Assembly: GCA_022376925.1 (NCBI GenBank)
Contig: JAIOJX010000026.1
Span: 252,275,330 to 252,339,329 of the forward strand
DNA length: 64,000 nt
Source of the DNA: Tragulus kanchil
Taxonomy: Eukaryota > Chordata > Mammalia > Artiodactyla > Tragulidae
Direction of reading: 5' to 3'
The notes under the pieces were generated by a model. That model had not been told where the DNA came from and ran no database searches. It saw nothing but the letters and a program-made list of their open reading frames with translations. Position numbers and translations under genes: made by a program. Positions 49,008 to 61,026 of this stretch are shown here, in pieces. Every line of letters begins with the position of its first letter. Within the stretch, counting starts at the first letter, position 1.

Positions 49008-50829
49008 ACCTAGAGGTAAGCAGTGAGAGCTTTATATACGATAACCTTTATAGCATTAGGGATTCTAAACCTTAATGACGAAGCTTACTACTATCATATG
49101 CTGAATGGCACTTTAAAGATGTGAAAGAGTAAGAACAGTTATCTGTTCTAGGAAATGGATGTCACTTACTAAAATCAATTCAGAAAGACCTGGTTTGATA
49201 CAACTGTTTCCACAATGCTCACTACGCTTTCCAGTTACTAGCAGTGGGTTACTCTCAAAGAGTTAGAACTGTCAAATACCTCCTTTGCTCTACACTGGAT
49301 CCCTACAATTGGGTTCCTAGTACAGGTCCTTGCCTAGCCATCAAAAATTCTACCTGGTAGATTACTGACATAAATTTCCAGAGTTTTAGATTTCTGGTAC
49401 TAATCTTTCACGTTCTCAGTGTCCATATAGACCCACAGCTATGTTGCACAAGATGTGACAGGTAACAGCAGAGTTGAATTAGAACCCCGGTTGTTGACTC
49501 AATCTCTTGTTCTTATTTGAAAAAATTACCAGCACTGCGGTCTTGCCAGGGGCTGTGTGCTGCCTGCTTTATCATAACGTCTTCCTTATTCTTTATCAAC
49601 AAAATCCTGATTGTAGCTGAAGAACATTAATGCTTAGTGTTTTCTTCCCTAGGCAATATGCTTCTATAAACCAGTGATCATAACTTCTGTTTATTTTGTA
49701 CCCTTCAGTTTCTTTATGAACATTAACTTTTCCTCAAAGTCAAGCTTTCAAGTGCATTTCTGCATGGAAATGTGTTCATAATTTTCTTTAAGGAAAATGC
49801 CTTTAAGTCAAATTTATTTGGGAAAAAATGCCTGGAATGTTAAATATCTACACAAATATTAATTGATTAAATGATAATAGAATAAGGCTTTTTTACGTAA
49901 TAAAGATAAATATTTTTCTTTTCTCATGGCCAGTATGCCATTAAAAAAAAAAAATCTTAAAAAAGTACATCTCAAACAGAGAAAGCAACATTTTTTTCCT
50001 AAGTCACTTTTAGGAAACTTCCTGTTCCTTCTTTTTTTCCATTTAAATTTAATTTTCTACATCATTTTGTTGTTTACTGCCACACATTGACCTTTTGTTC
50101 CTTCTTTGCATCTTTTTTTTTTTTTTTTTTGCTTTTATGGCCTGAATACAGTAGACGTTCATTGGCCTTTGTAAGTGAACGTCCTGCTTGAATAAACTTG
50201 CTTTATTTATGTTTAAATGTTTTGTTCTCTACAATTCACAAAAATACTTTCCAAAGTAATTATCATATATTTCAAAATAATCTTTGCCATTAACATTTTG
50301 AAACCATCATATATTCCTAACAAAAATAAGAATTTTTTTAACTTTTTACTAAGAATCATATTAAGGTAAATTAAAAAAACCCTATTTTAAATTTATAAAA
50401 ATCTGCCTAGATCAACCTTACTTTCTATTATTCTGACACTAAAAAACAAAATAAAAACAATGATAAACATTAGGTTCAACTAGTCCTTTATAATGTGATG
50501 GAGAAGTCTGTAAGAAATGTATTTACCTTATAGCCTTTTCAAAGGGGTTTCACTGGCTAAAACGGTTAAAACAATTTCATAAAGAAGGTAGCTAGCTAGT
50601 GTATCACATGACTAAAAGCAGTGTATGGTTCATTTACTACATTTGTAGACTGAAATAAAACTGATTACTGGATAGATTAAAGACCACCCCCACTCCAATG
50701 TCTTGTCTCAACCCTATCTTATTTAATTAAGGGCTTCTCTTTTTAATTTTTAGAAAGGTAATTAGATTGTTGTCATTTAGTTAATGATGAACTTACTAAA
50801 TGTCAGTAAGTATGAACTCTCATGGTGGT

Positions 50830-51041
50830 ATAATAACAGTTTAGTTGGTAATATCCGACTCTTTTGAGACCCCATGAACTATGGCCCTGCAAGGCTGCTC
50901 TGTCTATGGGATTCTTCAGGCAAGAATATGGAAGGATGTTGGCCATTTCCTTCTCCAGGGGATCTTCCTGACCGAGGGATCTAACCCAAGTCCTCTGCAC
51001 TGGCAAGCAAATTCTTTACCTCCAAGCCACCAGGGAAGCCC
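50830..51041 (-). mobile_element. Bov-tA type SINE
   Basis: It has AGTTTAGTTGGTAATATCCG, TTCTTCAGGCAAGAATATGG and CTTCTCCAGGGGATCTTCC, and ends CCACCAGGGAAGCCC. CATGAACTCTCAT-like repeats on both sides (about 50812 and 51042) suggest a target-site duplication. Confidence 0.9.
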
Positions 51042-51356
51042 CATGAACTCTCATACTTCTCATCTTACTGTACTATACACAAAATTAGTCAATACTTTCA
51101 GAAATGTTCGCTGTTATAATAAACATGTATATAATCATTGTCTTAAGCTCAGAAACAATTTTGAGTCAAAATTATTAACTTACATAAAATAACACTGGTT
51201 CTCTACTACAGATATTATCTTCTAATGAAAGTAAGAATTTCCTAAATTTCATCTGTAAAATATACAGTACCATTGCTGCAATTTTTTGATATGCCTTGAA
51301 GAAAAGTAGAACTTATAGAACTACTGTTTGGATTGTTTTTTTGGTTTTGGTAAGTT

Positions 51357-51682
51357 TTTTTTTTTAATTTTATTTTATTATTTTTTGGGGGGTCAGGGTG
51401 GGGCGGGGAGGGAAGGGGGCGGCAGGCCACTTCTATTGGTCTTTCATTTATTCAGTTTCATCCATCTTTGTTCTCTGGCTCGTGTGGGCCTCCCATCGCG
51501 GGGGCCTCTGTTGTCGCAGAGCACCGGCTCTAGGCGCATGCGCTCCAGAGCTCCAGCTCGGTAATTGGGCACATCGGTCCAGCCGCTCCGTGGCACATGG
51601 GATCTTCCCAGGCCAGGGATCAAACCGACGCCCCTTGTACTGCAAGGCGGTGGCCTTACCCACTGGACCACCAGGGAAGCCC
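51357..51682 (-). mobile_element. GC-rich tRNA-derived SINE, locus 5
   Basis: It is flanked by TTTGGTAAGTTTT (51344-51356 and 51683-51695). The body matches the other four loci with scattered CpG-type differences. Confidence 0.87.
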
Positions 51683-52456
51683 CTTTGGTAAGTTTTAAGA
51701 GAAAAAAAATAGCATGGAAAAATATATTTTCCAATGCAAAGATTTTATTAAAAAAGTGATTAAGAATTCTAATAAATCACAAATATAGCATTTCATTTGC
51801 AATCAGACACTCAAAATAAATATAAAATAAATATATGAAGCTTGGAAAACTGTGTCAGTAACATTCAAAATCATTATGTAAAACCTCCATATATTTGGAA
51901 AACAGAATGCTTAGCTTGATTGGATTATAAGTATAGATATAATTATTTTTTAAATAGGAAATTATTTTCCACATTATAGATGTAATACAAGCAAATATCA
52001 GGAATTGTGACAGACACAACAACACAAGAAACAATAAGGTCCACAGCACCACCAGTCACTATATCCATTACTAAAGATTTGGCACTTTTCCTTTCAGTCT
52101 TTCAATGTGCATAGTTTTTGTTTTTCAATTTACATTTACATTTACCCTCAAACCACTTCATACAACTGATATAAAGGCAGACCTGTTATAAACATATACA
52201 GATCATCACTACTTGAAACAGTGTCTTTGTCCCAAAGTATATATCTTTTACAAAATTTAGGCCAATCAAAATCAATACACATTATAGTTACTCCAACAAA
52301 AGTAATCTTTGTTCATTTTCACAGAAAATTACTACATAATTAGATACATTTCTAATGAACTCTGTACTTATATAATACATATAGACCATACAATAAAAAA
52401 GTATGTTTCCTCAACTACATGCATCTCTAATTAATTAAACTTTTTTGATAACTTAC

Positions 52457-52483
52457 CTTTAATTGTTGTTCTCTGAAAGTACC
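52457..52483 (-). CDS. Candidate 27-nt BAZ2B microexon between the MBD exons
   Basis: The minus strand reads AATTTATTTCAG, then 27 nt (GGTACTTTC to TTAAAG), then GTAAGTTATC. The acceptor is plausible and the donor AAAG/GTAAGT is near consensus. The 27 nt code GTFREQQLK with no stop, in phase 0 at both ends. That is the phase needed between the exon ending DGPQ (55564-55665) and the exon starting GMQW (43678-43888), so inclusion would insert nine residues inside or just after the TAM domain. This is inference: I have no transcript evidence and do not recall this peptide from the canonical protein. It could be a chance splice-site pair. Confidence 0.45.
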
Positions 52484-52502
52484 CTGAAATAAATTCAACT
52501 TA

Positions 52503-54839
52503 CTAAATTTTTTACACTGAGAGAAGAGCTCTCAAAATTGCTAATATTTTCCCTTGGCAGTGCTGAAATGTTGGCAGCTTAATATATTCTGGATCTAGTA
52601 ATTCATCATATTTCCTTGATTGGAACTGATCTCTCAACAAGATAATATGCTTTGGAAAACACTGATTATGTTTAATAAAAAGTGAATGGATGTCAAAAAC
52701 ATTCTGCTCTGCCTAATGAAGCTTTATAGATTAAGTCTAATTATCATTGTTACAAAACTAAAGTCCTTTATGTATTGGAAAGCAATTAGCTTTCCTCTCA
52801 GAATAAAGTTCGATTTAACTTCAAAACATAACGATATGTTTGGCGGATTTAAATTAGACAAGGTTATGATAACATGAACCAAAATATTAAAAAATCGGAA
52901 TTTTTAAATAAAATAATTATTACCTGTGAATATGTTTGTGACTTAAAATGTGACCTAGTTATAAAATGATATACAATAACACTGTAGTTCACTAAAAATT
53001 CTGAGAATTGGGTGAAAATTTTTGGCTAAATTACACAAATTTTTAAGTTTAAAAAAGAAAAACCTTAGAATATATTTCCATAAATAAGTTAATATATTTT
53101 GGCATTTAAGAATTATTAGTAAAGAAACAAGTGGATGTGGACATAACTTGTTCCATAAAAAGTCAGAGCCAACAATAGAAAATAGTTTACACAATGAATG
53201 TAAACAGAACACTTGCCAGAAATCTTGAGTTATGCTTCTACCCTAATATCTGAGCTTTCTTGCAGAATTAGTAAGACCTTTTATCCTATAACTGTCAAAT
53301 TAAAGCATAAGATAGTATAGAAAAGTTTGCCTAGTCACAATAGAAAATATTAATTGGCAGAAAAAATCTTTCTGTGCATTAAAATGGGCCTAAAGAGAAA
53401 AATCTTCAATGAAGAAGGAAAATATCAACTTTAGTTGGCTGAGCACCTTAACCCTTTAAAACATTTTCATCCATATGATTTCATTTTAGCCTCATAATCC
53501 TATGAGGCAAAGTAAACCTATGATTGTCTCTATTCTTCAGATAAAGAAACTGAAGTAAAGGAGGGCATTATTTTGTTATTTGAAATCACAAAATTATTTC
53601 ATGGATTAACAAGAATCTAGGTTTTCACTCCATAACTAGGACCTCTGTCAATGGAGCTAAAAAAAGAGGAGTAAATTCAATTTCTAAATTTTACACTGAG
53701 AGAAGAGCTCTCAAAATTGCTAATATTTTCCCTTGGCAGTGCTGAAATGTTGGCAGCTTAATATATTCTGGATCTAGTAATTCATCATATTTCCTTGATT
53801 GGAACTGATCTCTCAACAAGATAATATGCTTTGGAAAACACTGATTATGTTTAATAAAAAGTGAATGGATGTCAAAACATTCTGCTCTGCCTAATGAAGC
53901 TTTATAGATTAAGTCTAATTATCATTGTTACAAAACTAAAGTCCTTTATGTATTGGAAAGCAATTAGCTTTCCTCTCAGAATAAAGTTCGATTTAACTTC
54001 AAAACATAACGATATGTTTGGCGGATTTAAATTAGACAAGGTTATGATAACATGAACCAAAATATTAAAAAATCGGAATTTTTAAATAAAATAATTATTA
54101 CCTGTGAATATGTTTGTGACTTAAAATGTGACCTAGTTATAAAATGATATACAATAACACTGTAGTTCACTAAAAATTCTGAGAATTGGGTGAAAATTTT
54201 TGGCTAAATTACACAAATTTTTAAGTTTAAAAAAGAAAAACCTTAGAATATATTTCCATAAATAAGTTAATATATTTTGGCATTTAAGAATTATTAGTAA
54301 AGAAACAAGTGGATGTGGACATAACTTGTTCCATAAAAAGTCAGAGCCAACAATAGAAAATAGTTTACACAATGAATGTAAACAGAACACTTGCCAGAAA
54401 TCTTGAGTTATGCTTCTACCCTAATATCTGAGCTTTCTTGCAGAATTAGTAAGACCTTTTATCCTATAACTGTCAAATTAAAGCATAAGATAGTATAGAA
54501 AAGTTTGCCTAGTCACAATAGAAAATATTAATTGGCAGAAAAAATCTTTCTGTGCATTAAAATGGGCCTAAAGAGAAAAATCTTCAATGAAGAAGGAAAA
54601 TATCAACTTTAGTTGGCTGAGCACCTTAACCCTTTAAAACATTTTCATCCATATGATTTCATTTTAGCCTCATAATCCTATGAGGCAAAGTAAACCTATG
54701 ATTGTCTCTATTCTTCAGATAAAGAAACTGAAGTAAAGGAGGGCATTATTTTGTTATTTGAAATCACAAAATTATTTCATGGATTAACAAGAATCTAGGT
54801 CTTCTCACTCCATAACTAGGACCTCTGTCAATGGAGCTA
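52503..54839. repeat. Tandem duplication 15 (period about 1178)
   Basis: 52503-53659 matches 53684-54839. The 24-bp junction spacer resembles a degraded copy of the sequence left of 52503. The block starts 20 bp to the right of the candidate microexon, so that exon is not duplicated. Confidence 0.95.
53445..53640 (+). mobile_element. MIR-type relic
   Basis: It has TTTAGCCTCATAATCCTATG, AGGCAAAGTAAACC and TTCTTCAGATAAAGAAACTG, a MIR layout. The copy is at about 54624-54820, by tandem block 15. Confidence 0.7.
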
Positions 54840-55563
54840 GTAATGTGAATAATAAGCTGAATGGAAGTAAGGAATAAAGGCAAACTATTAAAGGAAATGT
54901 ACGGGAAATGAGGTTTCAGTGCTAAGTTCTTTGTGCTGACTGGTGAAGTTGTATACTTAACCCTCAAGCTCAAAGGGAACTGTGGTGATATTTTCATAAA
55001 TATGTATAACTATTTAAAAATTCAATTTCTGCAAAAAGCAGAAATTTCAATCATATACTATTATGGAATTCCTCTAACCCTATCAAATAATTATCAAACT
55101 TGTGACAATGGATCGTGTAGTATGGCATAATCAAATGGGCAAGATCCTCCCTAAAACTAAGGGATATTTATCCTCTTTTAGATTGACTTATAACAATGTT
55201 TTTTTCCGAATGAAATTAACTTTTGTTAAATATTTAACTTTCAGGGAACTAATGTTTTCCTATATTTCTCATGAACATGCAGATACTTTCATACTTTACA
55301 AACTATTAAAATTTACGATAGAATTAACAACCAGGAAAAAGTTTACTTAAGAAATTTGAAAAAAAAAAAAAAAAAAAGCCAAAGCTCCTTCTTACTGAAA
55401 CACAGCAAATTGAGGCCTTGTGAGTGTTTACCACAAATTTATAGGTATAGCTATAAGAATTAACTAACAAAAGGCAATGCTCCAGAGGGTAGTGAAATTT
55501 ACTTCATTTAGGTTATGTTACTACTTTTTGGTTCAAAGACTGTACTTTGTAAAAAGTGGATAC

Positions 55564-55665
55564 CTGCGGTCCATCTCTGGCTTCATAGAAGTCACCCACT
55601 CTTACTTTTGCACTGAAGCTGAAATTGTCCCTTGAGATATCCATTATTCCATTTCTGCTGAGATA
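55564..55665 (-). CDS. BAZ2B: BAZ2B exon: C-terminal part of the MBD/TAM domain (102 nt)
   Basis: The acceptor is GATTTTTTCAG before TATCTCAGC and the donor is GGACCGCAG before GTATCCAC. It has phase 0 at both ends and 34 codons. It codes YLSRNGIMDISRDNFSFSA, then KVRVGDFYEARDGPQ, the helix and final strands of the TAM domain. It lies only 276 bp from the preceding exon. The next recognised exon is about 11.7 kb away at 43678-43888, with a candidate 27-nt exon of matching phase between them at 52457-52483. Confidence 0.95.
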
Positions 55666-55941
55666 CTGAAAAAATCACATATTTTTCCACTTCAGGTTTT
55701 AATAATTACAACCCAGCTTTGATGTACAGCTATCTTCAGGACACTATGGTTTTGTATACTCTATTAAAGGGCTATGGATTTAACAGGAGATCAATTTAGG
55801 TTAAGCACATTCATTAGTCCCACATGAGAGAATATTTTGTGTTAAAGAATTTTATCTGAGAAAGGAGTGTATTTTTTTTTTTTTTTCCATAAGCATGCTT
55901 AACAGACACCAAATGTGTGTTATTTGGTGAAAAGTATGTAC

Positions 55942-56050
55942 CTTTATTACTTCAGGGTACTGCCTAAGTTTCTTTCCACATGGAGCATAATATGCTACTT
56001 CTCCTTGAAGGCGCCCTCCAAAGTTTCTTATTCTTGTCTCTCTCTGCCAG
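55942..56050 (-). CDS. BAZ2B: BAZ2B exon: MBD/TAM domain core (109 nt)
   Basis: The acceptor is TTATGTGTAG before CTGGCAGAG and the donor is GTAATAAAG before GTACATAC. One base completes Gly and 36 codons follow. It codes WQRETRIRNFGGRLQGEVAY, then YAPCGKKLRQYPEVIK. This is the heart of the methyl-CpG-binding-like (TAM) domain: Trp after Gly, Arg-rich strands, YYAPCGKK, and the R-Q-Y-P-E helix start. Whether BAZ2-family TAM domains select methyl-CpG is doubtful in the literature; binding to DNA or RNA is more usual. A base-identical copy lies at 57083-57191, 1141 bp to the right. A length of 109 nt means that including both copies would break the frame. Confidence 0.95.
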
Positions 56051-57082
56051 CTACACATAATGGAAATGAGGGTTATAACATACTTAATTTTACAAAAATT
56101 TCTAAAATATAAAATAAAAAAATTAAGAACACATGCTTAGACAACACAAAAAAAATACGAAGAAAACAAATATAAACAGCCAGTCATACAATACAGACAC
56201 ATTTACTATTAAAACAATTTAGATTTTTGCTAAGTAAATTCAACTAAAAAATTAATCAGACTCAATTTACAAATGTCAAACAAGTATTAAAATTTTAAGA
56301 AATCACACTGGCATGACTTTGTATATTTGAATATGTTTAGTACCATGTGTCAGCGTGTACTGATTTTATATCTGAAAAGCTTTAAATGAGAAGAGTCAAG
56401 AAAGCCTGGAGAGTCTGTACTCTTTGGGGAGATACTTGCAGTATACAATTTCTCAGCTTATATTCAAGCATTTTAGCCAAATTCTGCTCAAGAACCTCAG
56501 TTTTGCCCACAGTGGCTTTCACCACCCTTTAAGTCTACCTTCATAAAACCTCTGACAGTCTTAATTGTGTCCCTGCTCTTTGCCAAATGATTTGCTCTTG
56601 TGACTTTTTCAATCATATTCCCATCTGGCTGCATATGGTCCTATCCCAGCTGTACTATACATAAACCCAGAATTTAGGCTTAACTTCAGTTTTCTGATAC
56701 ATCAACTTCAGATACATCAGCTTTGCTCTTCTGCTTTTATAAATGCTATGCACTATACCCATTTCTGTTGGTAATGACAGAGAATGAGTAAATGCACAAA
56801 TATGTAAAGGAAAAGCATATAGATAAATCTTATCTTGCATACCCATAAAAGTCAAAGCTTTGATGTACAGCTATCTTCAGGACACTATGGTTTTGTATAC
56901 TCTATTAAAGGGCTATGGATTTAACAGGAGATCAATTTAGGTTAAGCACATTCATTAGTCCCACATGAGAGAATATTTTGTGTTAAAGAATTTTATCTGA
57001 GAAAGGAGTGTATTTTTTTTTTTTTTTCCATAAGCATGCTTAACAGACACCAAATGTGTGTTATTTGGTGAAAAGTATGTAC

Positions 57083-57191
57083 CTTTATTACTTCAGGGTA
57101 CTGCCTAAGTTTCTTTCCACATGGAGCATAATATGCTACTTCTCCTTGAAGGCGCCCTCCAAAGTTTCTTATTCTTGTCTCTCTCTGCCAG
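57083..57191 (-). CDS. BAZ2B: Duplicate of the BAZ2B MBD-core exon
   Basis: It is identical to 55942-56050, including both splice sites and flanking intron, at an offset of 1141 bp. It lies in the tandem block 55715-57994. Only one of the two can be in the mature message, because 109 nt is not a multiple of three. I cannot tell which copy carries the true flanks; the right-hand one joins directly to intact intron and the 57990-58050 exon. Confidence 0.9.
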
Positions 57192-57989
57192 CTACACATA
57201 ATGGAAATGAGGGTTATAACATACTTAATTTTACAAAAATTTCTAAAATATAAAATAAAAAAATTAAGAACACATGCTTAGACAACACAAAAAAAATACG
57301 AAGAAAACAAATATAAACAGCCAGTCATACAATACAGACACATTTACTATTAAAACAATTTAGATTTTTGCTAAGTAAATTCAACTAAAAAATTAATCAG
57401 ACTCAATTTACAAATGTCAAACAAGTATTAAAATTTTAAGAAATCACACTGGCATGACTTTGTATATTTGAATATGTTTAGTACCATGTGTCAGCGTGTA
57501 CTGATTTTATATCTGAAAAGCTTTAAATGAGAAGAGTCAAGAAAGCCTGGAGAGTCTGTACTCTTTGGGGAGATACTTGCAGTATACAATTTCTCAGCTT
57601 ATATTCAAGCATTTTAGCCAAATTCTGCTCAAGAACCTCAGTTTTGCCCACAGTGGCTTTCACCACCCTTTAAGTCTACCTTCATAAAACCTCTGACAGT
57701 CTTAATTGTGTCCCTGCTCTTTGCCAAATGATTTGCTCTTGTGACTTTTTCAATCATATTCCCATCTGGCTGCATATGGTCCTATCCCAGCTGTACTATA
57801 CATAAACCCAGAATTTAGGCTTAACTTCAGTTTTCTGATACATCAACTTCAGATACATCAGCTTTGCTCTTCTGCTTTTATAAATGCTATGCACTATACC
57901 CATTTCTGTTGGTAATGACAGAGAATGAGAAATCAAACATGCACAAATATGTAAAGGAAAAGCATATAGATAAATCTTATCTTGCATAC

Positions 57990-58050
57990 CCATATTCCAA
58001 AGGAATACGCAGTTCATGTTCATCTGTTACTCGTCTTCTTTTGGAAGTGC
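57990..58050 (-). CDS. BAZ2B: BAZ2B exon: N-terminal edge of the MBD/TAM domain (61 nt)
   Basis: The acceptor is TTCTTGAAG before GCACTTCC and the donor is GAATATGG before GTATGC. Two bases complete Gly with the preceding exon, 19 codons follow, and two bases (GG) are left. It codes TSKRRRVTDEHELRIPLEY followed by the split Gly. The basic KRRR cluster (possible nuclear-localisation or DNA contact) leads into the strand that opens the MBD/TAM fold. The first few bases of this exon with its donor recur at 56841-56847, the right-hand end of a duplicated block, but a full second copy is absent. Confidence 0.95.
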
Positions 58051-59149
58051 CTTCAAGAAAATTCAACCAGTTAACATAGAAGATTAGTTTATATACACGA
58101 CAAATTTTTGATAGTTTTGAAACTTTTCTTTGAATAATGTATCTTAATTACTTAAGTTATTTTAGTGTGTTTCTGCAACTTGTACATTTTTTTAGATCAT
58201 TTTCAACAAGACAGACTCTATAGGGTTTTTTTTTTTTTTCCTTTGGTCTGCATGACAGTAACTAGTATTCATTTATCTCTAATGAAAAAGACAATGCAAA
58301 GTAAAAAACTATAGCTTTCCTCTCAATTTGTTATTAATGAAATGGCTAAAGATGTAGGAGGAAAATAGCAGGTGGAGGTTTCAGGAAACTATGTACAGTT
58401 GTTCTCTTTGAAAATATAAGTTCAAAGATGTTGAAAAATTTCAACAGTTAGATGACACTTTTAAAAATAATATAACTTCTATATCTATATAAATTCATAC
58501 AAACGCATACATCTTAAATTAGTAGGATATCATATTGGTTTGTGGTAAATGAAAACAAAACTAGAGATTTTCAAGAAAAGAGTGAAGTGTGTAAAACAAC
58601 ATTGTACAATACATGTCTAAATTTTCTTATTGAATTGAGAATAGAGATTAATTTGGGAGTATTAATGTAAAACCTTTTAATGATGACTTCTAAAAGTTTA
58701 TGAAAAGTCAAATAGAAAAAAAAAGATATGGCATGTTAATGGAATACTAATGCTGTTACTATAATGCTACTATTATAATGCTATTCACTAATAAGATGGC
58801 ATTGGCTATGTGTTGGGCAGACACTTATGAAACCAAGTGAGCTCATTTTTGTAAATTACAAAAAAAACCTCCAACTGTCAGTAAAATTTAAAATTTTAGA
58901 ACCATAATTTGAATACAAAAACAGGAAAGTATTCACACTCAAGAGCTGCCGTCAATCAGGTTCCTAAATTGGAAGCACAAAGAATAAAAATGATTGTGAG
59001 TCATATCCTTTGACAATACACACTGACCTTTCTTAGCCAACCTACAATCTAGCCCTTGATTCCAATGAGATCATCCCCAGAACACTGAATAAAAATTCTT
59101 GTTATGGTCTGATTTCTATTTCACAATAATAAAAATAAAGTGTAGGTAC
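58051..59149 (-). other. BAZ2B intron between the MBD-edge and acidic exons
   Basis: This is unique AT-rich intron, not duplicated, with a poly-T run at about 58229-58240. I recognise no repeat family or gene. Confidence 0.8.
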
Positions 59150-59443
59150 CAGAGTGTGGACTTGAAGTAAGTGTGGAAGAAGGTGTGCCAAGAAAAGCAG
59201 GTGACTGGGATTCAGAACATAAGGCAGCAGAAGCAGAGCCTGGGGCTTTTGCTATGTGGAGGTTACGAGGTGTTGAGTGAGCTGTGAGACTGATGGAAGG
59301 GCTTTTGACAGAGGAAGTTGTTTTATTCAGTTTCATTGAAGTTTTCTCTCCTTCAGTATCACTATCTGATTCATCTTGGTCTTTATCATCATCATCATCT
59401 TCTTCTGATCCTTCTGTATCTGATTCTGAATTACTATCTGATT
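59150..59443 (-). CDS. BAZ2B: BAZ2B exon: Ser/Asp/Glu-rich segment upstream of the MBD (294 nt)
   Basis: The acceptor is ACTTCCCAG before AATCAGATAG and the donor is CACTCTG before GTACCTAC. The first two bases complete the Glu codon begun in the 601-nt exon; 97 codons follow, then one base. The protein continues the acidic tract (SDSNSESDTEGSEE, then a run of Asp, then DKDQDESDSDTEGEKTS). It then turns Ser/Thr-rich and basic (MKLNKTTSSVKSPS, STPRNLHIAKAPGS) and ends SSPHSG. It is probably disordered and joins the acidic region to the MBD/TAM domain. It is present once only and is not duplicated. About 1.1 kb of intron separates it from the next exon. Confidence 0.95.
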
Positions 59444-61026
59444 CTGGGAAGTAAAAGAAGCATTTGTATATTATAACTAGATAATCACCAACAGTTTGTA
59501 GTTTGTATCTAAATGGAATAGTTCAGGAATCAGCATCTGTGATTGAGAACTCAAATGAGCAACTTTCCTGACGAGTAAATGTAAAAATTACTGTCTAAAA
59601 GGCTATTTGAGCACAAGGTATGTAGGCCATAAATTCTTAAAATTCTTCATTACAAGTAACTGTTTTATTCAAATCACAAAACTTGAATCCTAAAACAGTG
59701 GTTCTCACATGTCACTATTCACAGAATGAATTTTCAAAATCATTTTTAATTAAAAAAAAAACTAAAGTATATAGGAGGCAGAATTGATTATTTAAATCAA
59801 TAGATATCAATAATCTAAGAAGTACACAAGGCTCAATATGAAGAGGAGAACTTTGGAACTAGCGTTATCCTTTCTTTGGGGCTTTGTGGCAAAAGAAGGT
59901 AATTTTCAGGGTGAGATATTTGGCTTTGGGGTTGCAGTCACTCTATCCGTCAAGCTTCTCAGGCCTCACAAAGGACAGGATTACAGAAATTAACTGTGGG
60001 GAATAAGTTAATGAGTTAGTAATTAAAGCTTGTGCTAGTCATATAAATTTGCACATATTCCTATAGGTATGTAAAATCTAATCACAGGACTGATATGTGG
60101 CCATATCTTAATGGTTCCCAGAACAACTGCTTCTGTGGAATTGTGTTTTGTGTGGTACTAGTTGCCTACATTGAAGTTCATTATAAAGATTACCTTTGAC
60201 AGTTATTAATACTGATATTATCTATCATCCAAAGTTGTGTTTATGGGAATCCTGGGAAAATATATTATCAGGAAAAGTTCTTACCCTGAGCAAGTAGGCT
60301 GTTATTACCTTATAGACATTTTTTTTTAATTGCATACTTGACTATATTTTCCTATTCATATTGATAGATAGAAAATTTAAATTTGAATTTGTGGGCTGAC
60401 CAGGTACACATTCAAAAGATTTTATAATATGTATTTCATCTTTGTATTTAAATTTTAAGTTATATTTTATTCTATATTTTCAGTCTTCTGTGGAACAAGA
60501 AAGAGAGTTAAAAGGAAATACAACAAGAAATTTAAAAAACAACTAGAAAGTGAGCCAAATTAAAATTAGGGGATAGTCCATATGTTTTTAAATAAATTCT
60601 GTGTTGCTAACAAATATTCATAGAGCTTTAGGTTTTTTGATATTTTCTGAATACAATTACAAATACAATCTTGCCTTTCTTCAAAATATCCAGTGAAACA
60701 ATTTAACAAGTAACAGAAGAGATGAAAAAGAAAGAACAAATGAGTGGCCATGAATTACATGAAAATTAATCAAGCTTCTGAATTTCTTAATTCATGAATT
60801 ATTTATATTTATTTTAAAGTTATTTGTTTAGTGTTAAATGAGTAAGTTGAGAACTTAAGATTTCCAATCCCAATTAGTCTTTCATTTTACCACTCAGTAT
60901 AGAAAGGCAAATAGCTGTATGAAACACAGTGAATGACAATGATTTCAAATCTATGGATTAAGAACTTCTTTAAAATGTTCACATAGTATTTAGAGAAATA
61001 CTTTAAACTTAAGAATAGAAAATAAC
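59444..61026 (-). other. BAZ2B intron after the 601-nt exon
   Basis: No repeat family is recognised in 59444-60490. From 60491 the sequence belongs to tandem block 60491-62789 and recurs at 61647-62182 beside the intact exon. Confidence 0.8.

Larger units (their letters stand above)
43889..55563 (-). other. BAZ2B intron splitting the MBD/TAM coding region
   Basis: It holds an L1 3' tail (44856-44936), MIRs, tandem blocks 45076-47310, 46843-49007 and 52503-54839, GC-rich SINEs, a Bov-tA SINE and the candidate 27-nt microexon. Poly-T and poly-A tracts are at about 50111-50130 and 55358-55377. I see nothing I can name in 43920-44850, 49010-50825, 51700-52450 and 54840-55560. Confidence 0.8.
55715..57994. 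repeat. Tandem duplication 16 (period 1141), duplicates the MBD-core exon
   Basis: 55715-56847 matches 56856-57994, with an 8-bp spacer. The first copy's right end holds only the donor edge of the 57990-58050 exon. Confidence 0.96.
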
